Shown: positions 8,977 through 16,491 of the stretch, piece by piece | How positions within the stretch are numbered: the stretch's first letter is position 1 | Layout: each line of letters starts with the position of its first letter | Assembly: GCA_902491375.1 (NCBI GenBank) | Contig: CABUHE010000031.1 | Span: 1-24,296 of the forward strand | Direction: 5' to 3' | DNA from: an uncultured Prevotella sp. | GTDB lineage: Bacteria; Bacteroidota; Bacteroidia; Bacteroidales; Bacteroidaceae | Length of the DNA: 24,296 nucleotides | Position numbers and translations under genes: made by a program | Notes under the pieces: model-generated | The model's database searches: none | The model's input: the letters and a program-made list of their open reading frames with translations, nothing else | What the model was told of the DNA's origin: nothing

Positions 8977-10539
8977 ATGAAAGATTGGTTCAGACTGTTT
9001 TTAGCGGCATTACTGCTCATACCGGCAGCTGCCCATGCACAATGGACGACTGACTATGGGAAGAACACACAAGTTACGCCAAACGGACTTGGATATGACG
9101 AGAACGAGGTAGTAACCAACAGCGACGGCGTAACCTACGCCTTCTTCATAGTTCCGTCGAACGGAACTCTCGACATGAGACTGCAAGTGCTGGACAAGGA
9201 AGGCAACAAACTAATGGAGCGTGGCGGCCACAGCGTATCACGCGAGGCTAACAAAGTATGGTCGTCATACAATCAGCACCTTGCACTCGACAACAAAGGC
9301 GACGCGTTTGTAGGCGTGCAGGACTTCAGAACAGCGCCAGACGCAAACCTCAGTTCGTACACAATATACAAGTATTCGGCTGACGGCAAGCAGCTCTGGG
9401 ACGGCACAACGCTGAACGGCGGACAGGGATTCGCCACGGAACTTGGCCTTTCTATCTGCGGACTTGACGACGGAGGCTGCGTCTGCGCATACGTTTACCG
9501 TAACGAAACTGATGGAAACGACTGTGTAGCTATGGAACGTCTCGACGCTGACGGCAAGTCTGTATGGAACAAGACAGTAATCAAAAATCCTGTAGTACAG
9601 GGTGCATATCCTTATCCTTTCCTTGCAAAAGGCAAAGACGGAAACATTCTTATGGTCTACATTGCTGACGGAACAATGCTTAAAACGCACGTAACCGATG
9701 CTGACGGAAATGCTGTCAACGCCGACGACGCTACCGTATATACAGGCGGACTGGCATCATCAAAGCCATGGGAAGTACTTAAAGTTACGCCTGACGCTGA
9801 CGGCGGAGCACTCATTACGCTTATGAGTTCAGCCTACAACAGCGTATTCACTTACGTAAACAGCGACGGAACATCTGCATTTGCAGACAGACCTGAAGGC
9901 GTAGTGCTCAACGATACAAGGTTCGGAGGTTCTCAACCGTCAGTGGTTTACAGCAAGAGCAACGGCTGCTTTGTCTGCGCCTATCAGCAGTTTGACCCGA
10001 ACAACAGTGACAATCAGGGTCTTTACATGCGCCGCGTAAACTCAGACGGAACGTCGGACGATAATGCAACGACCGTGGCTGACATGCAGACTGAATATAT
10101 GTACTCGTTCTACAGCGTACAGGACGCAGGCAACGGCAACACAGCCCTGTTCTTCCAGAAATGCAATGAGCCAGCACAGATTGTCGACTCTTACATGAAC
10201 GTTTACGGTGCGGACGGCACGCAGGTAGGTGAAACGACAAAATTCACAGAGACACTCACAATGAAACAGAACCTGAAATCGTCTGCCATGATTGACGGAA
10301 AATATTTCATCGCAAGCTGGGATGAAGACCGTTACACCACGACTTCACTGTTCATGCAGAAGGTTGAACTGCCAGAAGCCGCAGGAATAACCGCTCCTAC
10401 CACCTCAACTGAAACCGTAAAGAGCGAAATTTTCACAGCAGATGGCGTAAAGACAAGCAAGACCGTTAAAGGCCTTAACATCATAAAGACGACACACAGC
10501 GACGGAAGCATAACAACGAAGAAGGTCGTCATGAATTAA
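8977..10539 (+). CDS. Secreted beta-propeller-like protein with short C-terminal sorting tail
   Basis: The 520 residues open with a clear signal peptide (MKDWFRLFLAALLLIPAAAHA, cleavage before QW). The body repeats short beta units in which a DADGK/NSDGT turn follows a strand: YSADGKQLWDG, LDADGKSVWN, VTDADGNAVN, YVNSDGTSAFA, VNSDGTSDDN. This suggests a beta-propeller, similar in style to proteins that list values along a chain of blades. The last 45 residues (GVKTSKTVKGLNIIKTTHSDGSITTKKVVMN region) resemble the short T9SS-style tails of the neighbouring LRR and M6 proteins. It lies 38 bases upstream of the LRR gene in an apparent operon, divergent from the AraC-type regulator. No enzymatic motif is seen and the function is unknown. 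Confidence 0.88.
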   Translation: MKDWFRLFLAALLLIPAAAHAQWTTDYGKNTQVTPNGLGYDENEVVTNSDGVTYAFFIVPSNGTLDMRLQVLDKEGNKLMERGGHSVSREANKVWSSYNQHLALDNKGDAFVGVQDFRTAPDANLSSYTIYKYSADGKQLWDGTTLNGGQGFATELGLSICGLDDGGCVCAYVYRNETDGNDCVAMERLDADGKSVWNKTVIKNPVVQGAYPYPFLAKGKDGNILMVYIADGTMLKTHVTDADGNAVNADDATVYTGGLASSKPWEVLKVTPDADGGALITLMSSAYNSVFTYVNSDGTSAFADRPEGVVLNDTRFGGSQPSVVYSKSNGCFVCAYQQFDPNNSDNQGLYMRRVNSDGTSDDNATTVADMQTEYMYSFYSVQDAGNGNTALFFQKCNEPAQIVDSYMNVYGADGTQVGETTKFTETLTMKQNLKSSAMIDGKYFIASWDEDRYTTTSLFMQKVELPEAAGITAPTTSTETVKSEIFTADGVKTSKTVKGLNIIKTTHSDGSITTKKVVMN

Positions 10540-10577
10540 GTAACCAACAAAATGTTAAACAAAAAAACTGTAAAAGC

Positions 10578-12278
10578 ATGAAAAAAAATCTACTTCTTGC
10601 AGCCTGTATGCTGATGACAGCAGCTTTGACACAGGCACAGACCACGGTAAACGTTGAAACCGCAGGCACCCTATCGGAACAGATAGGCAACGATATGAAA
10701 TACCAGATAACTTCACTTAAAGTTACAGGAAAACTTAACGGAACTGACTTCATTCTGCTGCGCGACATGGCCGGCATAGACCAGGACAATGTTCCTACTG
10801 ACGGAAAGCTTACTTCGCTTGACCTGAGCGGTGCAGACATCGTATCAGGTGGCGAAGCTTACTACATCAACTTCACGACAAACACAGAATATTACACCTC
10901 TGACAATAAGGTAGGAAACTGCCTCTTCATCGACTGCAACAAGCTCGAAAGCGTGAAGATGCCGGCTTCCGCTACGGAAATCGGCGACAGCGCATTCATG
11001 AACTGTCAGGCTTTAGCAGACATAAGCCTGCCTGAAAAGGTTACAAGTTTCGGCAGCTACGCATTCGCTGAGACTTCTATATCATCATTCACATTCCCAG
11101 AAGGCACACTTCCGGCTGAAGGAATGTTCAAGAGTTGCGGCAATCTGACATCTGTAACACTGCCGGCAGGATGCACGGTTATTCCAGACAGAATATTTAC
11201 AGGTACTGACTTGAAGGAAATAACACTGCCCGAAGGACTTACAAGAATAGGCGAAGACGCCTTCAGCAGTTCGTCACTGACATCACTCGTATGCCCTTCA
11301 AGCCTGAAAGAGATTGACGGTTCGGCATTCTTCATGTGTAGCAACCTCACTTCTATAAAGCTGAACGACGGGCTGGAGACTATCAAAAGCTCAGCTTTCT
11401 CATACTGCGACAACCTTGAGTCAGTAGAAATTCCTAACTCTGTAACTACTCTTGAAGGCTGTTTCTCAAACTGCGGAAAACTGAAAGAGGCCGTTCTTCC
11501 TGAAGGACTTACAGCCATCAGCGACTACATGTTCAACATGTGCATGAATCTTGAGAGCGTAAACATGCCTGCCGGAGTTAAGAGTATTGGCGAATGTGCA
11601 TTCCAGAACTGCACGTCGCTTACAAGCGTAACCTTCCCCGAAGGACTTGAGTCAATAGGCGGAAACGCATTCTACGGATGCTATATGCTCGAAGAACTCA
11701 CCCTGCCTGAAACCGTTACAACACTCGGCGAAAGCTGTTTTGACGGCTGTGAGGGCGTCGTAAGCATTACGATACCAGGCTCAATCAAGACAATACCAAC
11801 AAGTGCATTCGGCTATATGCTCTATCTTGAAGAACTGACAATCAACGAAGGCACAACAGAAATTGGTGAAATGGCTTTCATCAACTGCGAAAGTCTTACA
11901 AAACTCAGCCTGCCGTCAACGTTGGAATCTATCGGCTACGCTGCATTCGCATACAACATGCTGACTGAAATAAACGTTAATGCGACAACGCCGCCGGCAT
12001 GCGACGGTACAGCATTCGCCTCATGGGAGAGCAACATACCTGAAGGCTGTGTTCTCTACGTGCCGGACGGAGCTAAGGATGCTTACGCACAGGCTGATGT
12101 ATGGAAAGAATTTACAATAGAAGAAACCACCACAACAGGCATAAACGGAGCTGCTGCTGACAACGCGAAAGTTACCGCACGCTACGGCATAGACGGACAA
12201 AGACTGCAACACAAGACTACCGGCATCAACATCATCAGAATGAGTGACGGTACAAGCAGGAAAGTTATTGCCCACTGA
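10578..12278 (+). CDS. BspA-type leucine-rich repeat surface protein
   Basis: The 566 residues begin with a signal peptide (MKKNLLLAACMLMTAALTQA). From about residue 118 to 475 there are some 14-15 LRR_5 (BspA/TpLRR) repeats of about 23 residues. Typical units are LTSVTFPEGLESIGGNAFYGC and LEELTLPETVTTLGESCFDGC. A closing beta-unit (YVPDGAKDAYAQADVWKEF) and a C-terminal tail (YGIDGQRLQ...GINIIRMSDGTSRKVIAH) follow. Proteins of this kind in oral and gut Bacteroidetes are surface-exposed and several bind host matrix proteins or other bacteria. The tail resembles a T9SS sorting signal. It is probably co-transcribed with the secreted propeller gene just upstream and controlled by the divergent regulator. 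Adhesion is inferred from the family, not shown. Confidence 0.92.
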   Translation: MKKNLLLAACMLMTAALTQAQTTVNVETAGTLSEQIGNDMKYQITSLKVTGKLNGTDFILLRDMAGIDQDNVPTDGKLTSLDLSGADIVSGGEAYYINFTTNTEYYTSDNKVGNCLFIDCNKLESVKMPASATEIGDSAFMNCQALADISLPEKVTSFGSYAFAETSISSFTFPEGTLPAEGMFKSCGNLTSVTLPAGCTVIPDRIFTGTDLKEITLPEGLTRIGEDAFSSSSLTSLVCPSSLKEIDGSAFFMCSNLTSIKLNDGLETIKSSAFSYCDNLESVEIPNSVTTLEGCFSNCGKLKEAVLPEGLTAISDYMFNMCMNLESVNMPAGVKSIGECAFQNCTSLTSVTFPEGLESIGGNAFYGCYMLEELTLPETVTTLGESCFDGCEGVVSITIPGSIKTIPTSAFGYMLYLEELTINEGTTEIGEMAFINCESLTKLSLPSTLESIGYAAFAYNMLTEINVNATTPPACDGTAFASWESNIPEGCVLYVPDGAKDAYAQADVWKEFTIEETTTTGINGAAADNAKVTARYGIDGQRLQHKTTGINIIRMSDGTSRKVIAH

Positions 12279-12285
12279 AGATAAC

Positions 12286-12307
12286 GACTAAAACGTGTTT
12301 TTTAGTC
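12286..12307 (+). terminator. Hairpin after the LRR gene
   Basis: GACTAAAA (12286-12293) pairs with TTTTAGTC (12300-12307) across a 6-base loop, starting 8 bases after the LRR stop codon. The T-rich 3' arm makes it a plausible but weak intrinsic terminator. Confidence 0.4.
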
Positions 12308-12317
12308 ATCATAAACG

Positions 12318-12370
12318 TGTGCCAAGACTTATTGCGGACTGTATCCGGTTTCAAGGATAGTCTTGGCACA
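12318..12370. terminator. Long-stem hairpin, possible second terminator
   Basis: A perfect 12-bp stem, TGTGCCAAGACT (12318-12329) with AGTCTTGGCACA (12359-12370), encloses 29 bases. A small inner stem (CGGA/TCCG) lies within the loop. There is no T-run after it on the plus strand, so its role as terminator is uncertain; it could be an RNA-stabilising element. Confidence 0.45.
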
Positions 12371-12519
12371 TTCATAAAACATAATGACAGAAGTACTCTA
12401 TTAACCTTTTATCTATCAAACACAACTTTCAACGACAGCCTTCAGAACTATGAACATCAAACGGCACATAAACTGAAGAGACTGTTTTTAACTTACATTC
12501 ACCATTTCCTACAAAAAGT

Positions 12520-12552
12520 TATGCGGCCATTCGATTGACGAATGGCCGCATA
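12520..12552. terminator. Bidirectional terminator between the LRR and trpS genes
   Basis: A 14-bp perfect stem (12520-12533/12539-12552, core ATGCGGCCATTCG) has a 5-base loop. On the minus strand it follows the trpS stop (12578) and is itself followed by AACTTTTTG, a typical intrinsic terminator for trpS. On the plus strand it is followed by an AT-rich run and could end readthrough from the LRR operon. Confidence 0.65.
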
Positions 12553-12577
12553 TTTATATAAAATTCGATACTAATAA

Positions 12578-13666
12578 TTACTTATTCTTATACTTCTCAG
12601 CCTGTTCCTTTATCAGATCAAGGTCGTCGAAATAGTTAATCTTCATAGCATCACGCACCTCATGCAACGTCTTTGCTGCGACTTCGCGTGCTGACTCAGA
12701 ACCTTTCTTTAATATATTGTAAACCTCAGGAATGTCCTGTTCAAACTCATGACGGCGCTGACGGATAGGCTCCAGCTGGCGGTCGAGCACTTTGATGAGG
12801 AACTTCTTGCACTTCATATCACCCAGTCCGCCACGGCGGTAGTGATCTTTAAGTTCTTCAAGATTCTTGTATTCAGGCCAGAACTCGGCAAAGTCGTCAT
12901 CTGTACTGAATGCGTCAAGATAAGTAAAGACTGTGTTTCCCTCAACCTTACCTGGGTCTTCAACACGCAGATGACCAGGGTCCGTGTACATGCTCTTCAC
13001 CTTCTGCTGCATGTCTTTCGGTGTGTCAGACAGATAAATACAGTTACCAAGACTCTTACTCATCTTCGCCTTACCGTCAGTTCCCGGCAGACGGCAGCAT
13101 ACAGAGTTAGTAGGCAACATTATTTTCGGCTCTACAAGCACTTCGCCATAAATATTGTTGAAGCGTTTTACAATCTCACGAGTCTGCTCAAGCATCGGCT
13201 CCTGGTCTTCACCGGCAGGCACAGTAGTTGCCTTGAAGGCTGTAATGTCGGCAGCCTGGCTTATCGGATATGTGAAGAAACCGACCGGAATACTTGCCTC
13301 GAAGTTACGCATCTGTATCTCTGTCTTCACCGTAGGATTGCGCTGAAGACGCGAAACAGTAACCAGATTCATATAATAAACCGTGAGTTCAGCCAGTTCC
13401 GGTATCATTGACTGTACGAAGAGAGTAACCTTTGACGGGTCAAGACCGGCTGAAAGATAGTCGAGAGCCACCTCAATGATATTCTGGCGCACCTTCTCAG
13501 GATTGTCGGCGTTGTCTGTCAAAGCCTGAACATCGGCAATGAAAACGAACATACGGTCGAAGTCTCCTTCATTCTGAAGTTCAACACGCCGGCGAAGAGA
13601 GCCTACGTAGTGTCCCAGATGCAGACGACCTGTGGGACGGTCGCCAGTAAGTATTATCTTTCCCAT
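12578..13666 (-). CDS. trpS: Tryptophanyl-tRNA synthetase
   Basis: The protein charges tRNA-Trp with tryptophan using ATP, in the cytoplasm. Its 362 residues show the class I signatures: the HIGH-type motif in TGRLHLGHYVGSL (HLGH at residues 16-19) and KMSKS near residue 201 (DGKAKMSKSLGN). TrpS-typical stretches are also present (AGEDQEPMLEQTREIVKRFN). It is slightly longer than the roughly 330-residue enteric enzyme. The start is fixed by the Rossmann strand GKIILTGDRPTG directly after the first Met. It is the last of three minus-strand genes and ends at a strong hairpin terminator. A TAAGTTTG element 40 bases upstream suggests its own promoter. Confidence 0.97.
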   Translation of the reverse strand: MGKIILTGDRPTGRLHLGHYVGSLRRRVELQNEGDFDRMFVFIADVQALTDNADNPEKVRQNIIEVALDYLSAGLDPSKVTLFVQSMIPELAELTVYYMNLVTVSRLQRNPTVKTEIQMRNFEASIPVGFFTYPISQAADITAFKATTVPAGEDQEPMLEQTREIVKRFNNIYGEVLVEPKIMLPTNSVCCRLPGTDGKAKMSKSLGNCIYLSDTPKDMQQKVKSMYTDPGHLRVEDPGKVEGNTVFTYLDAFSTDDDFAEFWPEYKNLEELKDHYRRGGLGDMKCKKFLIKVLDRQLEPIRQRRHEFEQDIPEVYNILKKGSESAREVAAKTLHEVRDAMKINYFDDLDLIKEQAEKYKNK

Positions 13667-13705
13667 TTATGCTTCCGTTAATTTTTAATTTTCTTTTATG
13701 AGGTG

Positions 13706-13713
13706 CAAACTTA
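13706..13713 (-). promoter_or_regulatory. -7 promoter element of trpS
   Basis: TAAGTTTG on the minus strand, 40 bases before the trpS ATG, is an exact match to TAnnTTTG. No -33 TTG is seen at 19-21 bases. Confidence 0.4.
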
Positions 13714-13761
13714 CACAAAATCCGTGAAATATCGGTAATCAAGCATACAGATTTGTATAAA

Positions 13762-14376
13762 TCAGCGTATGAAGTTGGTCATTATGCTTGCCTCCTTCTC
13801 TGGTATAGGCTGGTTGCCGTTCTTCAGACTCTTTATCATCCATGCCATATTGCGCCCGAGTGTACGCATAATCTGTAATCCTTCCGCATCCTGCGAAGCC
13901 TCTCCCTTCTTGCTTCCGTGAACGCTGTTCCAGTATTGTGATGAAACGATAGGCATGTTGTTTATCGTGAAATACTTGTTCAGACGGTCAAATGTAGCGC
14001 TTGCACCGCCACGGCGACAGACGGCAACAGACGCCGCCGGCTTATATCTCATTAATGAAGAAGCTGAATGGAACAGTCTGTCAAGAAACGCACAGAGCGA
14101 GCCGTTAGGTCCAGCATAATATACAGGAGAACCGACAACGATGCCGTCGGCAGTCTCAAGTTTCTCTCTTACAGTATTATATAATGCGTCATCAAACACA
14201 CATCTGCCAAGCTCTGCACATTTTCCACACGCAATACAGCCCTGAACGGCCTTGGCTCCGATAGATACAATCTCAGCCTCAACACCGTTTTCTTCAAGAG
14301 CCTTTGCAACTTCTGACAATGCTATGTAAGTGTTTCCCTTGCTGTGCGGACTTCCGTTAATAAGCAATACTTTCAT
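13762..14376 (-). CDS. Iron-sulfur flavoprotein / NAD(P)H-dependent FMN reductase family
   Basis: The 204 residues form a flavodoxin-like fold. The FMN phosphate loop is near the N-terminus (LLINGSPHSKGNTY), and GSPVYYAGPNGSLCAFLDR follows at the flavin-binding loop. Between them is a compact cysteine cluster C47-x2-C50-x2-C53-x5-C59 (GCIACGKCAELGRC), the spacing found in iron-sulfur flavoproteins, where it binds a 4Fe-4S cluster that passes electrons to FMN. A redox or detoxification role in the cytoplasm is likely; the physiological partner is unknown. Unlike its neighbours, the gene has a strong Shine-Dalgarno GAAGGAGG (14385-14392) 8 bases before the ATG. It sits between an MscS channel and trpS with no obvious functional link. 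Confidence 0.92.
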   Translation of the reverse strand: MKVLLINGSPHSKGNTYIALSEVAKALEENGVEAEIVSIGAKAVQGCIACGKCAELGRCVFDDALYNTVREKLETADGIVVGSPVYYAGPNGSLCAFLDRLFHSASSLMRYKPAASVAVCRRGGASATFDRLNKYFTINNMPIVSSQYWNSVHGSKKGEASQDAEGLQIMRTLGRNMAWMIKSLKNGNQPIPEKEASIMTNFIR

Positions 14377-14384
14377 TCTTGTTT

Positions 14385-14392
14385 CCTCCTTC
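14385..14392 (-). promoter_or_regulatory. Strong Shine-Dalgarno site of the flavoprotein gene
   Basis: GAAGGAGG on the minus strand lies 8 bases before the ATG at 14376. A near-perfect anti-16S match is unusual in Bacteroidetes, whose genes mostly lack it, and none of the neighbouring starts has one. Confidence 0.7.
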
Positions 14393-14456
14393 TATTCTTT
14401 ACCTATTGTTATATAATTACCTTTAACTTTTTTGACCTCTTTCCATTGCGTAAGTG

Positions 14457-15647
14457 CTAATTTCTGAAATCCCTGCCGGCCGGCTTTTGGAATATCCTAA
14501 GGCCGAATTCATGCGCCATGATTATGGCATAGTCGAGCACAGAACTCTGGAACTGCTCAAATGGTTTCCATTCAGGGAACGTAGAGAAGCAATACAACTC
14601 GACAGGCAAACCTTCAGGAGTAGGCTGCAACATACGCACAAGAATCATGAGATCGTTGTTCACGTCAGGATGATTTTGCAGATAATCGCACATAAAGTCA
14701 CGGTAGACCTGCGTGTTGGCTATCGGGAAACCGGCGTTTGCATAACGTTCCTCAGACACATAGCCCTTCTTGACGAAGCTGTCGATATCTTCCTGTGTAC
14801 AGAATCTCACGCTGTCGACGTCGATGTTTATCGACATCTTCATACGCCTTCCGCCGGCCTCACGCATACCGCGCCAGTTCTGAAATGCATCGCTCACCAG
14901 GGCATAAGGCGGTATGGTAGTTATCGTCTTATCAAAATTCTGCACCTTGACCGTGGTCAGTGAAACCTCACGCACATATCCGTTGGCACCATACTTGCTC
15001 ATTGTAATCCAGTCGCCCGGCCTCAACATATCGTTGGCCGACAGCTGCACACCTGCCACAAGACCAAGAATAGAGTCCTTGAAAATCAACATAAGCACAG
15101 CTGCCGACGCACCCAGACCGGCCAGCACAGCAGTCGCACTCTTGTCAATTATTATGCTTATCACAATAATACAGCCCAGCACGAAAGCCAGCAGGTTGAA
15201 CATCTGATAAATGCCCTTCAGCGGACGGTTACGCAGTTTGGTGTGTTCCTCAGAAACTTCATAAAGCGAACGAAGAAATTCACTGACAAACAACAGCACA
15301 ACTATTACCAGATAAATGTTGCACATCTTCATCAGTAATACCAGCATTTCAGGCGAACGCACAAAAAACAACGGCAACGCAACATACCATATCACCGGCG
15401 GTATAACCCTACAGAATGCCTTCATCACCCTATGGTTGAAGAGATAGTCGTCCCATTTGGCCTTAGTCGTTTCTGTAATCCGCTGCACAACAGGCATTAT
15501 GACATAACGGAACGCCGCCGCACACAGATAAGAAAACAGTCCGATAGCAAAGAAAGCAGTCAAAGGATAAACCCAACCGAGAATGCCGTCAGACACACCG
15601 GCTGTATATTTCAGAAAATCGAACAAGTATTTGTCTATGTTAACCAT
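14457..15647 (-). CDS. MscS-family mechanosensitive channel, YbdG-like
   Basis: The 396 residues have about five membrane helices (near 20-50, 73-95, 97-125, 145-170 and 173-205), more than the three of classical MscS. The last is the glycine/alanine-rich pore helix, AVLAGLGASAAVLMLIFKDS. It leads into the MscS beta-domain (LRPGDWITMSKYGANGYVREVSL, TTIPPYALVSDAFQNWRGM) and a C-terminal domain ending EFGLRIFQKPAGRDF. The NWRGM-(x)3-GGRR-x-K stretch is what I know from the YbdG/MscM branch. Such channels open under membrane tension during osmotic downshock. A TAAATTTG element lies 24 bases upstream. The flavoprotein gene follows after 80 bases and may be partly co-transcribed. Confidence 0.95.
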   Translation of the reverse strand: MVNIDKYLFDFLKYTAGVSDGILGWVYPLTAFFAIGLFSYLCAAAFRYVIMPVVQRITETTKAKWDDYLFNHRVMKAFCRVIPPVIWYVALPLFFVRSPEMLVLLMKMCNIYLVIVVLLFVSEFLRSLYEVSEEHTKLRNRPLKGIYQMFNLLAFVLGCIIVISIIIDKSATAVLAGLGASAAVLMLIFKDSILGLVAGVQLSANDMLRPGDWITMSKYGANGYVREVSLTTVKVQNFDKTITTIPPYALVSDAFQNWRGMREAGGRRMKMSINIDVDSVRFCTQEDIDSFVKKGYVSEERYANAGFPIANTQVYRDFMCDYLQNHPDVNNDLMILVRMLQPTPEGLPVELYCFSTFPEWKPFEQFQSSVLDYAIIMAHEFGLRIFQKPAGRDFRN

Positions 15648-15671
15648 ATCAGTTTTTAGTGTTACAGCCTA

Positions 15672-15679
15672 CAAATTTA
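15672..15679 (-). promoter_or_regulatory. -7 promoter element of the MscS-type channel gene
   Basis: TAAATTTG on the minus strand, 24 bases before the ATG at 15647, matches TAnnTTTG. The nearest upstream TTTG lies 24 bases away, longer than the usual spacing. Confidence 0.4.
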
Positions 15680-16169
15680 CAAAAAATAGCCCCCATAAAA
15701 AAGCAAACAAAAGTTAAATCAACACATACACTGCATATTGTACGCAGAATATTCAACAGTCAGATATGCTAATTTTATCAGATACTTACGGCATATACAT
15801 TCATCTATTCCAAGTCAACCGACAAGTTTGCACAGGATACACGACAATGTATCACTTAAACAAATCAAAACAAACGGGAAACAGAGGTTAAACACCTAAA
15901 AATATAAAAGGTACCCTTTCGCGTTGCAAAAGACCACCTTTTACAGCATGAAAGATGCTCAATCAGAAACCAAAAGACCGTCTTTTACATAACGGCTTAT
16001 AAACAGCCGAATTACAAGAGAAAAAACACGGTATAAATACAGACGTATCAATGCCCTGAAACAGGGTAAATCCTTAAAAGAATAAGCTTTACACCTTAAA
16101 GAAAAGGTTCTAATAGGAATTTAGAATACAGGCACATTATAAATATCTTACACTTATTTCTTCATTATA
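15680..16169. other. Intergenic region, no gene seen
   Basis: This very AT-rich spacer lies between the divergent channel and M6 protease genes. Apart from copy B of the dispersed repeat (15905-15992), I find no coding potential and no RNA gene. Confidence 0.6.
15905..15992. repeat. Dispersed palindromic repeat, copy B
   Basis: This copy contains CCACCTTTTACAGC (15934-15947), identical to 23576-23589 in copy C, and GAAAGATGCTC (15950-15960), identical to 6997-7007 in copy A. It also carries several half-units of the type AAAGACC-GTCTTTTAC. It is more degenerate than copy C and folds less well. Confidence 0.5.
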
Positions 16170-16200
16170 TTGAAAGGAACTAAGAACAATTATATTTTTG
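16170..16200 (+). promoter_or_regulatory. Distal promoter of the M6 protease gene
   Basis: TTG (16170-16172), 20 bases, then TATTTTTG (16193-16200) fit the Bacteroidetes -33/-7 layout at the preferred spacing. It would give a leader of nearly 290 bases before the ATG at 16492. Confidence 0.45.
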
Positions 16201-16448
16201 CAAAAAAAATATTATAGTCATTTTACAGCACAATTTTATTAAACCGTTCATATCTTAATCTTATGAATAGCTATTCAAGAAATGCATTCATACTAAATGA
16301 AACTTTCCTTCATTCCACAAGAAAACACATACATTCCACATCTAAAAAAGGTGGATTACAAAAAGATAAATCTAAATATGAATAGAAAACTAATACTACA
16401 AAATATGAAAGAAATAGCATATAATAAATATTATAAGCTAATTTTTTC

Positions 16449-16456
16449 TAACTTTG
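16449..16456 (+). promoter_or_regulatory. Proximal -7 element of the M6 protease gene
   Basis: TAACTTTG lies 35 bases before the ATG at 16492, the usual distance, but without a -33 match. It lies inside the longer reading frame opening at 16297, which supports the shorter start. Confidence 0.45.
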
Positions 16457-16491
16457 CACAAAGAATCTTGTTTAATCAAAACAAAAATAAT

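Noticed and set aside
10930..12000. Regularly spaced similar sequence that could be taken for a repeat array or CRISPR
   Set aside because: The period is codon-based and imperfect, and it encodes about 23-residue LRR_5 repeats in one open frame.
12749..13411. Open frame of 220 codons antisense to trpS
   Set aside because: It is fully inside a well-supported trpS gene and its translation shows no protein-like pattern.
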